Source: Trileptium ribeirensis
Lineage: Eukaryota > Nematoda > Enoplea > Enoplida > Thoracostomopsidae
DNA: 64,000 nucleotides
Reading direction: 5' to 3'
NCBI GenBank assembly: GCA_030248225.1
Contig: JASANE010009848.1
Span: 1 to 64,000, forward strand
Of this stretch, positions 1 through 11,628 are shown piece by piece. The translations under genes and the position numbers were made by a program. Below the pieces are notes generated by a model. That model did not search any database and was not told the origin of the DNA. It saw nothing but the letters and a program-made list of their open reading frames with translations. Position 1 is the stretch's first letter. Every line of letters starts with the position of its first letter.

Positions 1-1007
1 TTGCCGTCGACTGTGTCCAAGTGTGCACAGGTGGTGGAACTAAACGCCAGAAGTGGTACTCCAATGGTCCTGCTTTTGAAGGCACTAATGTAGTAACATC
101 AGCTGAAGGTAACGACGGTTGTTGTATTGATATCGTTACGGGTTCCCAGATCGGATTTAATTTTTCGGGTTGAACTGAAAACGCTGCCATCGCTTTCCGT
201 GACCGCGACAGCGTCGCCGAATGCGGAGCTAGTCGCCGGTTTCAAGTACGTTTGGATATTCAGCCAGACGTTTCTGTCTCAAACCATTGATCAATGTAAG
301 TTGGTGAATTCATTGCGCTAACTAACGTCGGTGTCGTATCTTTTGCCGAAATCATGTGGCCCATCTCTTGTGGTGGTGGCACCATTTGAGGTACTGGCTG
401 ACTTTGAGTATCCTCAGCTTCCGAAATTTGCTTCCGTAATACGTACTGCCGCAATCGCGTCTTCTAATTGTTCATTCCCAACAATCGTAGTTCCCATTGT
501 ATCAGCCAGCAGCGACTGAACGGTCACATCGCTTGACTGCACTGTCACTGAGGATACAACCGTCGACGTGGGAGTAATTGATGGCTCCGATAAATTCGGT
601 TGGGTTGCCGCAGATGTACTTTCCTCGACCGACTATTCTTGCCCTATCACCTCGTCCACAATCTCCACATCGGGACGAGATTCCTCCGAAAAGGTTTGCT
701 GCCTGCGCCCGTTGCTGCACTCGTTCTCGTCGTTGTTCTACATGATAGGCATAATCCGTTAAAATTGTCGGTACCACGCCAAAACGTCGTCGCTGATCCT
801 CGATTACTCCGTACCGTAGCGATGCATTGATGATCTTGCTTTTTTCATTCGCTAAACGAAGACCATGCAAGTTGAAATCAGGTCGTGGAAACTCCCAAGC
901 ACTCTGATATTTAGCGGCTTACGCGTCTCAAAATCACTTTTGTTCCGAAGTATCCAACGCCGAATACATATATTTGATGTCCAGTTCATCTGGATCACGG
1001 ACATGAA
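1..1007 (-). pseudogene. C-terminal part of the minus-strand exonuclease-like ORF, truncated by window edge
   Basis: Downstream of the exo III motif, coding-like stretches continue in shifting frames to position 1. They include a charged helix-like segment with VEQRRERVQQRAQ (about 690-740), an acidic Ser/Thr-rich stretch containing SRPDVEIVDEVIGQE (about 620-670), and near the left end GPLEYHFW (about 25-55). The plus-strand element has a comparable C-terminal extension (18941-19708) with a charged EAEKRRR segment, a Ser/Thr-rich acidic middle and DPVKYHSTW. This supports homology of the whole protein, not only the nuclease. Several stops and frameshifts are present. Function unknown. Confidence 0.5.
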
Positions 1008-2443
1008 TCACTGCGGATAGGACTGATGAAAATGAAAATCCTTGCAGGTTCGTTGACATAGCTCGAAAAACTTTGGCATAAAACCTGCTTCCACTTCTGG
1101 ATACTGTTTCGCTTTCTGAAACTGTAGATCTATTTGCGGCATTTTCAAATAATCCATCGGTAAAAATGTCCATATCAAATCTTTCATCCATTCCTGTACA
1201 TCTTCGACTGGTCTTATTCCTCCATCCATAGTTGAACGTTCTTCGGCTGCCATGATCGCTAAATCAGGTATTAGGGCATCCATTGCAGCGTATACTATAA
1301 ATTCATGATAAGATACTCGTTTTCGCGGAGCCGTTTGCCGTATTCTCTAACTTTCTTTTTGTATTCCTTAAGGTGGTGGCGGTAATAGTCGTAGATAGTT
1401 TCGCCAAACGATCGCATTGCTATTTCTCCCCATGGAGTCATTGCAGGTCGTTCCTGGTACAGCGTTTGTCGAAACTGTTCATCCAGTCGATTGCTTTTCG
1501 GCGCATACTGCTCGTGTTCGTACTCCATCTTCAAAGCTTGAAGATCGAGCCAGTGATCTGCTCTCAGTGGTGGCTTTCCACGTAGCAGTTCGAGACGTGA
1601 CAAATAATGCCGATCGCAATGGCCAGCCCACGTAATAATATACAGGGTTTCGTCTTCCAAAATCTGGCGCAAAGAGTCCGATATGGTAAGATAAAAGGCA
1701 ATCAGGTCGATGAAGACAACTAAACCTTCCATCGTAGCCAACTGGATCGTCGCAGCAAAATATTGCTTTACTCCGAGCCGGGTCATATTTTCAAAACCAT
1801 ACGAACCAAGACTCTGATAGAAATAACGGCGCCGATATGTCCGTAGCGCGAACGTCGTGGATAACGTGTTGCCAAGGTTACTCCGATACCGAGATCATCC
1901 TGGCTTCAAAAACCCCGTGCGTTTTCATCCTTCAACCACTGTGGTATTCGTAAACGCTTCACCGTTGAGACCGAATATATTCCAGCTAGATTCCCTCAGC
2001 AATGCCAATGCCATGTCCAACTGAGGTTGGGTCCGGACACAGATAACCATTCGTGCCAAACCAAGTCGACGATAGAACAATCGAGCGTACGTAATAATCT
2101 CGATTTGATTTTTGGTGCGCTCTTTGATGGTTGTATCCACCAACTCCGGCGATAAAATCGGTGGAGGCACATAGGTTGGCTCCCGAAGCGCTTGCCGCAA
2201 GTACCGTTGAGCACGCAACGCATGCCGTTGTCTCGTTTCGGCTTCGGTAGGAGGTCGCTCCGGATCATCAGCCGGAGTCGATGCCCGTGAGGGTTGCGCC
2301 GATTTACCCCGCGGTGGTGTCGCCGTCTTACGCCGCTTGCGTGAACGCCGTTTAGGGGGTGTCCAATCGCCCTCGCTATAGTCTGCTTCGGATGCGTGCG
2401 TTTGGTATCCGCTAATAGTTACCTCCTTGGAAGTAGAAGCCAT
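1008..2443 (-). pseudogene. Retroelement ORF: DEDDy 3'-5' exonuclease-like protein (decayed)
   Basis: No host gene is recognised here. The reading region starts with ATG at 2443, about 350 nt after a primer binding site. Residues 1-110 are basic and Pro/Ser-rich, with a nuclear-signal-like run (KRRSRKRRK). At residues about 132-163 a segment resembles the exonuclease N-terminus and ends in GLNGEAF (codons near 1966-1958), the place of the exo I D-x-E, with Asn instead of the first Asp. After two in-frame TGA codons (1925-1927 and about 1895) the same frame resumes with IQLATMEGLVVFIDL and then GHCDRH (Asp codon 1615-1613), which fits exo II. A frameshift near 1290 leads to YAAMD (1292-1278), which fits exo III Y-x3-D. 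Motif order and spacing match RNase D/Egalitarian/EXD proteins and the exonuclease region of the plus-strand element. Stops and the shift say it is inactive. The DEDDy call is inference from motifs. Confidence 0.68.
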
Positions 2444-2792
2444 GCTGGAATTAGAAAAATATTACAACATTACTTTCTTATTACAATATTTCCATGCAAA
2501 CCACCAGATATAGGTTCCTTTCCATTAAATATTAACACGAACAAGTTCTATCACAGCAACGAACAAGTCGTGCTGGTAACGTGCAATAAGCAGATATAAC
2601 ATTAACAATTAACTGATAACCTTTCAAAGAGTTTATTTCAGGCTAAACCACCTTTCTACCTGCCAGCAGTACTTTTACAATGAAGATGTCCAGCATCACA
2701 CTCTTTCCATATAACAAAATAACTAACCCTGTATCTAACAAATTGAATTCTAACCAACTTGTATGTGTAACCTAAACTTCGACAATGACATG
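2444..2792 (-). other. Leader between PBS and exonuclease ORF of the minus-strand element
   Basis: About 350 nt of AT-rich sequence lies between the primer binding site and the ATG at 2443 on the minus strand. No Gag or Pol similarity is visible in any frame, so the element has no room for gag-pol in its usual place. Confidence 0.5.
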
Positions 2793-2810
2793 CCTCGTCA
2801 TGGCCACCAT
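2793..2810 (-). other. Primer binding site of the minus-strand LTR element
   Basis: Read on the minus strand, TGGTGGCCATGACGAGGC directly follows an ...ACA terminus at 2811. The same 18 nt follow the 5' LTR of the plus-strand element at 11611-11628. A PBS normally starts with TGG, complementary to the tRNA CCA end, right after the LTR. The priming tRNA 3' end would read GCCTCGTCATGGCCACCA; I did not match it to a known tRNA. Confidence 0.75.
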
Positions 2811-5800
2811 GTGAGTTTATCGGCCTTCTCCGCGGCACGTTTCTTACCCAAAACGTAACCGACATCTCCAATGGTGGCCAAAGGGAAATGGGGTAAAAGC
2901 AGAGCGAGTTCGAGAATTGCCCAAAAAGAAGTGAAATCAAGAAGTAGGGAGAAGAGCCACCAAGGGATGCACCGGTCTACCAGCGGTCGGAGATACCCTT
3001 TATCACTGGATGAGAGTTGCGCGAGTCTCCAATGGTAGACATGTCATTGTCCCGGGCAGGGATATTAAGTTTAGGTTAATGTCTGATGCTTGATTATGAG
3101 CTAAGCTAGATAGGCCGTGTGAACGTATATAAATTAAAATAAACCACAGTTAAACCAATTATGCCCTGCAACCTAAACAGACTTAGACCATTGGTTGCAC
3201 TGAAAAGTAAGTTGCTATGGGATCAAAATGGTGAGTTTGGGTAAGGATAGGATTGGTGCGTTCGGCACCTTTTTAGGTGTGACCCTTTCCAAAGTTAGGC
3301 TAGGACTAAATTGAATTTTGGTTAGTAACACTGCATATCCGTGCTAATACTGCCTAAACCCTGGCGAGTCCGGAGAACGTGCCGTGGGTAATTAATTTAT
3401 ACTAAAAATGCTTAAATAGAACTGATGAATTTCAAAATTTAACCTGAAAATTTTAACTAACGTTATCGAATATGAGCACTTAGCTCCTCAACGGTTGTAC
3501 CCTGGCTAGTCCAACTGACAGGCCGTGGGACATTGATAACATTTTGGAAAAGAGTAAGTTATGACATTACGTAAAACTTCGTAAAAGTTTAAATTGTAAG
3601 ACCGGATACATTTAAGACCTGATTTAAAAAGTTTCAAGAAGAAAATGTAAAGCTAAAATGAGCAATCCAGAAAACCACATTAGAATATTGCGAATTAAAA
3701 CGATAATTTATTTAGAGATTTCTTAAATAGTTTTGTATGGCGGTGCTGTGTCCGTTTAGACTAGCACGCGCGCCCCTAAGTTAGAGTTTGCCAGAACGTG
3801 TCCGAGATCACAGGTTCTGAATGTTATACTTATAAATTTCATGCAAAATACTTTAGGCGAAATGTCACTACGGCGAAGTGTCCGTATAACCGTCCCGTAG
3901 TGCGTAGTAAAAAGAATTTGAATAAGTTTCGGTGTGATTTTTTTTAAAAAGTAAAATTGAGAAATTGGAATCAGAAAGTTTGTACCAAGAAATTCTATCA
4001 TGGATGGAATCGGAGTGTGAGTGAACTATATTAGTTCTGAAGGCATCCAAGCTCTATCTCAGCTCGACAAGCGGCCAGAGTTGAGATACAGATTGGAGCT
4101 AGGAAGGGATTTCCATAAGTTTGTTTGCTTATGGGTACACAGTAGCGTTTTCCATTACTAAGGATAACTATTTCCCGTAGAGAGCAACAATTGGTGCTTT
4201 ACCTTTAGAGATCGAAATACTATTGTGGCAGGATTGCACTAAGACGATAAAGCTCTATTATGTACAAGTCGTCTGAAAATAATTAAGGAATAAATAACAC
4301 CATTTAAAATAACATATCAAGCAATCCGTTGGAATGAGAGCTTCCGTTAACTATTTAACAAATATTGCCGCACAAATGCCAGTTGAGTAATGGCTAGATG
4401 AACAGGGTGGCCCTGCCACCTTAACCTTATTACAAAAGAAGGTGCCTGCGTTGATGACCCGCATCATTTAATGTTTGTAAGTAACAGCTAGCAACCTGCA
4501 GGTAAAATAAAGAAAACAAAACCATCAGCTCTTGCTGGCCTGGTAACACACAGTCATATCGTAGAAATTTTATTGCCCGGAATTAGCTGGAAAATTTAAA
4601 GATTTTATAGTAACATGGTTAGAAAACAACAAAAGATTATAGAGCAAAAACTTAACAAGAACCCCTGGCATTATGCACCAGGTATAACAATGATAGCATA
4701 CTTCTCACACAGTGAGATTGTAGCAATAACCAAAAGTTTCGCTCTGCGTAACCAATCTACCTATAACAATTTTTATAAATTTTTTATATTTTGACTAGTT
4801 CGGGACAATAGCGTGCGATCATGCATTATAGGATACATGTACCTTAAATCGTACTACCTGGAGTGTTCGTGGGGTTCGTACACCTGAAACACTAAAGAAT
4901 TTTATGTGTTAGTGTTAGGGACAAGTGACACAGGATTTTCCCCAAATAGAACGTGGGTGTTGGCCCATAACTGCCAAGCCCCCTAAGCGTGTAATTTCCC
5001 CGGCCTGTGCATTGGACAACCCCTAGGCGAGGCTTGCGCGAAGACATAGTTCCGACAACCATGTCCCACCCTAAGGAATGTTTGCAATGTCACAGCCTTC
5101 GACGATAGAGCAGCCCATGGTGTGGCAGCATGGGGTCCAACGGGTGGTAAAAGGTGCCGGAAAAGGAGAAAGACCAATCCCACCCAGAGGTTCCCGTTTA
5201 AGGAAATGGGCTGCCCTTTTTCTGGTCTGCCTTATAACCCGGCTAGGGCTTACTATGCCTAGCGCACCCGCCTCCTCGGCAGGTTCCAGAAATGCAGGTA
5301 ACCTCCTGCAAAGTCACTGTAAGTGAACCTAAGTTTACATATAAGCGTGTGTATAGATGTGTATGTACGAGTGTGTGTTCCTACACGGATGCTGACGTAT
5401 ACCGCCTATGTGAGGGTAAGTAGCCGTTAGTTCCTTTTAAAGAAGCCATGATAAAAGCCATACAAAGCGTTGTAACGCGTGCGCCCTACCAAGTGCTAGA
5501 AAAACCCTGGAGTTTCCCGAACGCGAGGGAAAAGAACAATAGCCATAATCATAAAGAAACTCCAAATTGCATCCTATATCCCAACGCGCATAACAGCAAT
5601 AATATCGAACAAAAGACAGAAGAATAAAAGAAAACAAAAATTCGTTAACTCCACGCAAAAACCACACTCTCTCTCTACACCAACAGTAATAATACTAATA
5701 CGTCGACCAGTCATAAAACTAACGAAATAGCCATCTTTACACGATAGAGACAAAATATAGCTATGTAAATTTATTTAGTATTAAAACTTATTATTATTAT

Positions 5801-6700
5801 ATTAAGGAAATTTTGGTGTAAATTTAGGGTTAGGAAAAAGGTTATTTGAGAACAAAGTGAAGGTATCCGTAGGGATTAAGTGTATTTCTGGATAGGGATA
5901 ATGAAGGGGAACCCCATTGGATAGTTTTAAAGGTTTAAGAAATTGTATAGAGTTGGAAAAAGTCAAATATTGGTATATTTGTTTTTAGGGGAAAAATAGT
6001 GAAAATGGGAGGATTTTGAACCCAATAAAAATGGAATAATAGGGAGATTAGGGTATTTCCTAGGTGGGGGAAAGTATGAAATATAGTCTGATAGTGGGGA
6101 AAAGTTGCACCCAAATGACGAAAATATCAACGAATTGGTAAATTTAATAGAAATGTAAAAAGATTGATTTTTAGGTAAAATGGAATATCACATTAGGACA
6201 TAGGGATGATGTACCCCGATATAGGAGTAAATAATGGGTTCACCCGAGTGGGAATAAGTATGAATGTACCCGTTATGGGCTATAACCCACCCTACCGGGA
6301 GGAAATAATGATAAAACTAAGAGAAAGGTGTTATTTGAGTAAATATGGGGAAATTCGTAAATTAATGGATTTTGAGTCAGTTTTAAGGGATAATATGTCG
6401 AGAGGGAGTAGGAAATGAGGAATAAAATATGAAATTTGGATAGTTTTCTCACCCCCAGGAGTAAATATGGGAGTCACCCCTGTGGGAGAATAGATATCCC
6501 CAGGGAAGGATAATGAAATTAAGTATAATTTTGGAAATTAGGTCGAATCCCATGAAATATTGTCTAGGAGGGAGGGAAATACAAGGTTAGACCTGCCCAA
6601 AAGTTGACATAGCCATTGTGACATTTTTTTGGGATGAGCCAGACCCTACAAATATATTAGCTAATAGTAAAGCGAGGCTGAAAAATTGTCACAACGGCCG
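2811..6700 (-). repeat. Probable 5' LTR of the minus-strand element (outer boundary uncertain)
   Basis: The LTR 3' end is at 2811 (minus-strand ...CACA followed by the PBS). Going right there is no convincing gene through about 6.7 kb. A C-poor, AG-rich tract at about 5815-6560 would be a G-poor tract on the minus strand, in the same relative place as the G-free tract of the plus-strand LTRs. Possible LTR starts on the minus strand are TGTCACAATGG near 6624 and TGTGACAATTT near 6692. The span would be about 3.8 kb, longer than the 2.3 kb of the intact LTRs, so other insertions may be included. Short ORFs at 4983-5326 and 6206-6418 carry no recognisable domain. Confidence 0.45.
5815..6560 (-). 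repeat. C-poor (minus-strand G-poor) tract
   Basis: About 750 nt are strongly depleted in C and rich in A/G on the plus strand. Read on the minus strand this resembles the A/C/T-only tract of the plus-strand element's LTRs, but with more exceptions, as expected for an older copy. Confidence 0.5.
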
Positions 6701-6958
6701 GAATCGGCTCTAAAAGCCAGAAATATATGACGACATTAGAAAATCACAAAAAATGGAAATTGGTGATACATTTGGTCATATATTTGTAAAAATACTTCCA
6801 GTTACAATAGCATAATTTTTATGTATGAAAGCGCGTGTTTTCCGTAGCTACTAGGCTGGCTTGTAAAAGACTTATTATACATTTTTATTACCGGTAACAA
6901 TTGTTTACGGCGTTATGATTTGAAATATAGGTACATTTAAAGACTAGTATGATCGTAT

Positions 6959-6963
6959 AGGAT
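6959..6963. repeat. Left target-site duplication candidate (AGGAT)
   Basis: The five bases before the 5' LTR are AGGAT; the five after the 3' LTR (25976-25980) are AGGAG. Four of five match, consistent with the 5-bp duplication typical of Ty3/gypsy integration plus one later change. Confidence 0.5.
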
Positions 6964-7125
6964 TGTTGGGGCTGGTGCCTTTTTCACCACAATATTTTTC
7001 TTTTTCTTTTCAATAAAGGCCGCCCCCACGCCGCCTTGGTATTCCCTGTCGCCCTTGGCATGGAACATGAGCGTAATAATTGCGTAAAACTATATGTAAC
7101 TTGCTATATGTAACTATAAACTAGG

Positions 7126-7914
7126 TATATATTTATTTATAAATATATAAAATATAATAAAACTAATATAATTATCAAAATTCACCCATACCCATAAATT
7201 CCCCAAAACCTAAATTTCTTAAATAAAATTATATAAAACACACTTTTTCTTTTTCCCTACCCTTTTTCCTACAATATATACCTCACCCACCCTTTTCTTC
7301 TACACACAACCAAAATTCTACCCAAAATCCATTTTTCTCCTTTTTCCCATTTTTCTACTAAAATTCAAACTACCCTCCCTCTCCCAATACCTAACCAAAC
7401 CCCTCCAAAATTTAATATTTTCTTCCCCTCACCCCATCTATTAAAATATATAAAACTCCCCTTTCCCCTCTTACCTCTTCCCATAAAATTTCCTTTTTCT
7501 AAATTTTCACTTTTTCCTCATTTTTCTCCATTTTTCAAATATCTCCCATTTCCCCAAAACCCTACCAACCCATCCCAAATTTTAATATCCTTTACCCCTT
7601 ATCCCCCCTCACCTTATATCTACCCTACCCCTTTCTCCTCCTTTTTATTTCCTTTAAATTTCTATGTTCCAATATTCCCATTTTTCTCCAACTTTTCACA
7701 TTTTTCAAATATCTCCTATTTTCTCAAATCTTAACCCCCACTCCTCAAATTCCCAATTTCAACTCCCCTACCTACCCCTATCACCATATTAAAATTTCAC
7801 AATCCATCTCTCTCTCCTTTTCTCAAACCACACCTCCACCATCCCACCCCTTTTCTCATTTCAAATTTTTCTTTAAAATTCTTCTAAATTATATAATAAA
7901 TATATAATATATAT
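7126..7914 (+). repeat. G-free pyrimidine/A tract in the 5' LTR
   Basis: About 790 nt contain a single G (near 7665). The tract has roughly three degenerate repeats of about 175 bp, each with a TTTTTCTCC...TTTTTCAAATATCTCC-type core (starts near 7330, 7515 and 7690). The same tract occurs in the 3' LTR. This is far outside the composition of the flanking LTR sequence. Confidence 0.9.
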
Positions 7915-8919
7915 GTTATTATTTTTCGCCGGAGCCGCGTATAACTCTAGTACGGTATGCCGTACCGTGTTTTTTTGGCCAGTTGGGCGTATTTCATATT
8001 GATAAACGGTTACCCGTTTGAGTAGCGCGATTTCGTATTATAATATGTATGATATATGATTATCATGTTTTGGAATTAGTTAGTTGGTGACCTAGCTAGG
8101 TTGGTAAACGTGTTAATTTAGTTGGTATGGTTGTATTGACTGGTGTGGAGAATGTAGATTGTTTTTCGAACCTTTGGAGTTTAATTGTCCTTCTTTTCGC
8201 TTAGAATTCTTCACTACAAGGAATGTTATAAAAGCGGACAAAAGAGTATATAGCTATGATTTTCTTTTTCTGTATTTATGGTTTGAACATGAATGTGCAA
8301 GTTGACTGTGTTTTAGCCGACTCAATTTTGGTTTTCCAATGAGTTATTTGGCGGAATTAATGTGGCGTTAATTTTCTAACTCCCTGATTAAAATTTCAAT
8401 TAAACGGACTATGTTCATTGAGAGATTTGCGAAATACTTTCGGTTTAACACCTGCAAAATAGTATATTATATAGTTGCAAGCGCTTTAGCTCTAACGTGT
8501 CGCTATATATGGTTAACGTGTCGGTGTTGCTTGTTATTTAGCGTAGTATTACGAGATAGGTTGTGTATATCGATATTCTGGAGGGTAGCCGGAGTCAAAT
8601 GTGAAAGTTACCTGAGCGACATTGGTTTGCTCCATCTGCCAAGCAAAGTGTTGTGGCGTTCGCTACCTTGCTGAACAGAGTAAAACGGAGAAGAGTGTGT
8701 GACATATTTTGTATTATCGACATGGAATTGGGACTTGATGTCTTTATTATGCACTCATTGTTGTATTAGACCGCATTACTTGTGAATTATAGACGAGGTG
8801 TTATTAGTCTAAAATCCTCACGGAATGCCGTAACCTGCCTCGGAATTTAAACCTCGATAAATGTAATTTACAAGTTAAGCGTTAGAGTTAACGATTCAAT
8901 AGATGGTTGCAAGCTTTAA

Positions 8920-9331
8920 TGCGTCTTTCACACAGAAGTGCGTGCACGAACTGCACACCGTAGACGCGGCGCGCAACGATTTCACGCAAAATAAAGATAA
9001 CTTCTTTCCATTGCACGCAAAACAAAAATAACTTCTTTCCATTGCACGCAAAATAAAGATAACTTCTTTCCATTGCCCGCAAAATGCTAATAACGCGCTT
9101 CTATTATGACATGTTGAGTGAAATATTGCTGACTATTGCTATGCGGCTAGAGCAATGGTCGCTTCTATATCTAAATTTTGCTTGCAATGGTTGATACCAT
9201 ATCTACAACAACGTGCAATCGCATCAACCATATCTGCATCTTTGTGCAATTAGCAAAGGTAGCGTCTATATTTATAGGAAGCGTGCAATGGTTGATACCA
9301 TATCTACAACAACGTGCAATCGCGACGTGTC
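8920..9331 (+). repeat. Left terminal inverted repeat of the foldback element
   Basis: Pairs with 10808-11242. Contains three tandem copies of a roughly 30-bp unit (GCAAAATAAAGATAACTTCTTTCCATTGCAC type, about 8985-9080) and a duplicated GCAATGGTTGATACCATATC segment (about 9183 and 9286). Confidence 0.88.
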
Positions 9332-10807
9332 ATATTACATTTATACTTCATTGTAGATCTACGATTATCGATAAGAACGTGGTTCCGCGGCTTTAAGTCG
9401 TAGGAACTTATTTTACCGATTTTAATTTGTTTTTATTTTGGAAATATTAAAAATAGTTCAATCCAAGACCCAAACATTCATTTTATGGCTATCCGTGTTC
9501 ATGTATACAACAATATTTCCGACGTTGAACACTATCTTATATTTTACTTATGTATTTAAATGTTTACATAAAACCAAAGCTACGCGTATAATTATATTTG
9601 CAAAACACTATTGACTTATTTTATTTAAAGGCAAGGCCTGCGAAAATTGTAACAATTATAGGGATATACAATCTGTTATATTTTTGACTGATGTGGCGAT
9701 TGATGTCATTCGATGAATTTGGTGGACATTCGTACGCAGTGGTATTGACATCAACGATAGCTTATTATTACACATACGCAGTAGGAAAATTTTTTCACAT
9801 TATTTTGAGAGGATTTGTTGGTTTATCGTTTAATTTTTAGCAATTTTGTGTAGTCCTCTTTGTGAGTTGCTTTGTGAGAGCAATTTATATATGCACCCTT
9901 ATTGAAATTGCTGTGTCAATAAAATTAATATAGCCAACTTACAAATGATTTTGAATTGAAGCTAGAGCATTTAGAGAATATTGTTTCTTCACTGGTGCGA
10001 TATAAACTATGGTACATAGTCGTTAAAGAACGACGTGCAGTTCAAACTATAATTGTCTGACGAGAATTAAACAAGTGCAAGCTAGTAGATAGCAATATAG
10101 ATCAGTGGAGAATATATCAGTTATGGATCAGCGAATGACATAGCTCGCCGGAAAGGGAAATCTCCAAAGTAAATCACTTGTTAGCCACTACTCGACAATT
10201 TGCGTTCCATCTGAGTCCCAGATGGCGAAATTTTGGTATTTTCATTAAAGTTGAATCACTGAAACAATTAAAAATATGTGTATTTAACATATATTTCACC
10301 TATCGTGCTTTTTAAGCATGAGATACGTCGAGAACCACCAAAAAATTTCGATCACCCTTTCGCCCCATCTCCTTTTATCTATCCTTGATATATATGATAT
10401 GTAACTATTTAAAGGCTAAAGTATTAATTATTGCGATCTGTCAAATTATTTTATTTGACAATCTAGTAAAACGAAATCGAATGCCCCAACCCTCCCGCTC
10501 TAATCTGTTCTTTTTTCTAACGTTATAACGTACCGCGCTTCAGGGTTACGCGCGCCCGCTTTTTCAATAAGTTGTGCCGTGCATATTGCCAATAACATTA
10601 CACGGCATTTGTATATGCAGTCGGTAATATTACATGGTAGCTGGTAGTTGTAGTCACGGTCTCTTTGTTGTTGTCGGCTTTCCGCCCCTGGAGGAGCATA
10701 GCAAGTCACGGTCTCTAAAACTGCACACATTTTCTAATATTGTAGTCCCATTACCTGCAACATGTACATATAGGCACTACCATTGCACAAACAAGCGATA
10801 TGGTTGC
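9332..10807. other. Interior of the foldback element
   Basis: About 1.5 kb of AT-rich sequence without a convincing coding region. A segment at 10138-10190 starting ACATAGCTCGCCGGAAA is similar to 48311-48366, so part of the interior exists elsewhere in the window. Confidence 0.6.
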
Positions 10808-11242
10808 TGCGATTGCACGTTGTTGTAGATATGGTATCAACCATTGCACGCTTGCTATAAATATAGACGCTACCTTTGCTAATTGGACAAAGATGCAGAT
10901 ATGGTTGATGCGATTGCACGTTGTTGTAGATATGGTATCAACCATTGCACGCAAGCTATAGATATAGAAGCTACCATTGCTCTAGCCGCATAGTAATAGT
11001 CTGCAATATTTCACTCAACATGTGGTAATAGAAGCTCGTTATTAGCATTTTTCAGCCAATGGAAAGCCATTGTCTTCATTTTGCGTGCAATGGAAAGAAG
11101 TTATCTTTATTTTGTGTGCAAAGGAAAAAGTTATCTTTATTTTGCGTGCAATGAAAAGAAGTTATCTTTGTTTTGCGTGAAATCGTTGCGCGCCGTGTCT
11201 ACGGTGTGCAGTTCGTGCACGCACTTCTGTGTGAAAGACGCA
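10808..11242 (-). repeat. Right terminal inverted repeat of the foldback element
   Basis: Reverse complement of the left arm, about 25 bp longer because of an insertion near 11050-11075. It includes the same 30-bp subrepeats. Confidence 0.88.
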
Positions 11243-11610
11243 TAATGAGTAAAGCCCACCGATTTGATGGTTCAAGGCACTGTAAAGAATAGCACTTCGC
11301 CTTATTAACTAATAAACATTTATAGCCATTGTGACTGTCGTGACGTTGACTAAGGAGAGCGAAATAAATCTATATTGTCAATAGACGAGCTGCTATTGCC
11401 GTTGGATTGAATTCTAAACACACACAAAGTTAAGAAAATTATCACCACTTCCCTGGTACGCCAGACCACGAACTCGCGCACCGCGGCTATTAATACGCTA
11501 TTTGTTGGTGGCCTGAACTGTATTTTTCGTGTGTTATAGTAGCGCCTGGGGGTCGGAGCGCCGCGTAAGCACGACTCTACACCGCCTTCTAAGAAGATTA
11601 AGCTCCGACA

Positions 11611-11628
11611 TGGTGGCCATGACGAGGC
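11611..11628 (+). other. Primer binding site
   Basis: TGGTGGCCATGACGAGGC directly after the LTR CGACA end, identical over 18 nt to the minus-strand element's site at 2793-2810. Minus-strand DNA synthesis would start here from a tRNA ending GCCTCGTCATGGCCACCA. The tRNA identity is not resolved. Confidence 0.82.

Larger units (their letters stand above)
8920..11242. mobile_element. Nested foldback DNA element with long terminal inverted repeats
   Basis: Starts TGCGTCTTTCACACAG and ends with its reverse complement. The inverted termini are about 410-435 bp, with two mismatches in the outer 80 bp. The target TAA is duplicated at 8917-8919 and 11243-11245; the 3' LTR (near 25610-25615) shows the uninterrupted site, CTTTAATGAGTAAAG. 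The interior has no ORF with a recognised transposase, so the element is non-autonomous. A 3-bp TWA-type duplication fits PIF/Harbinger-like transposases, but the family assignment is inference. Confidence 0.88.
6964..11610 (+). repeat. 5' LTR (interrupted by nested foldback element)
   Basis: Starts TGTTGGGGCTGG and ends AAGCTCCGACA directly before the PBS. Without the insertion at 8920-11242 it is about 2.32 kb and aligns along its whole length with the 3' LTR. AATAAA motifs lie at 7012-7017 and about 11363. A short inverted repeat ACGGTA...TACCGT follows the G-free tract at about 7950. No ORF in the LTR has a recognisable domain. Confidence 0.9.

Noticed and set aside
4983..5326. Overlapping ORFs near 5 kb
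   Set aside because: Short, on both strands, in probable LTR sequence and without domains.
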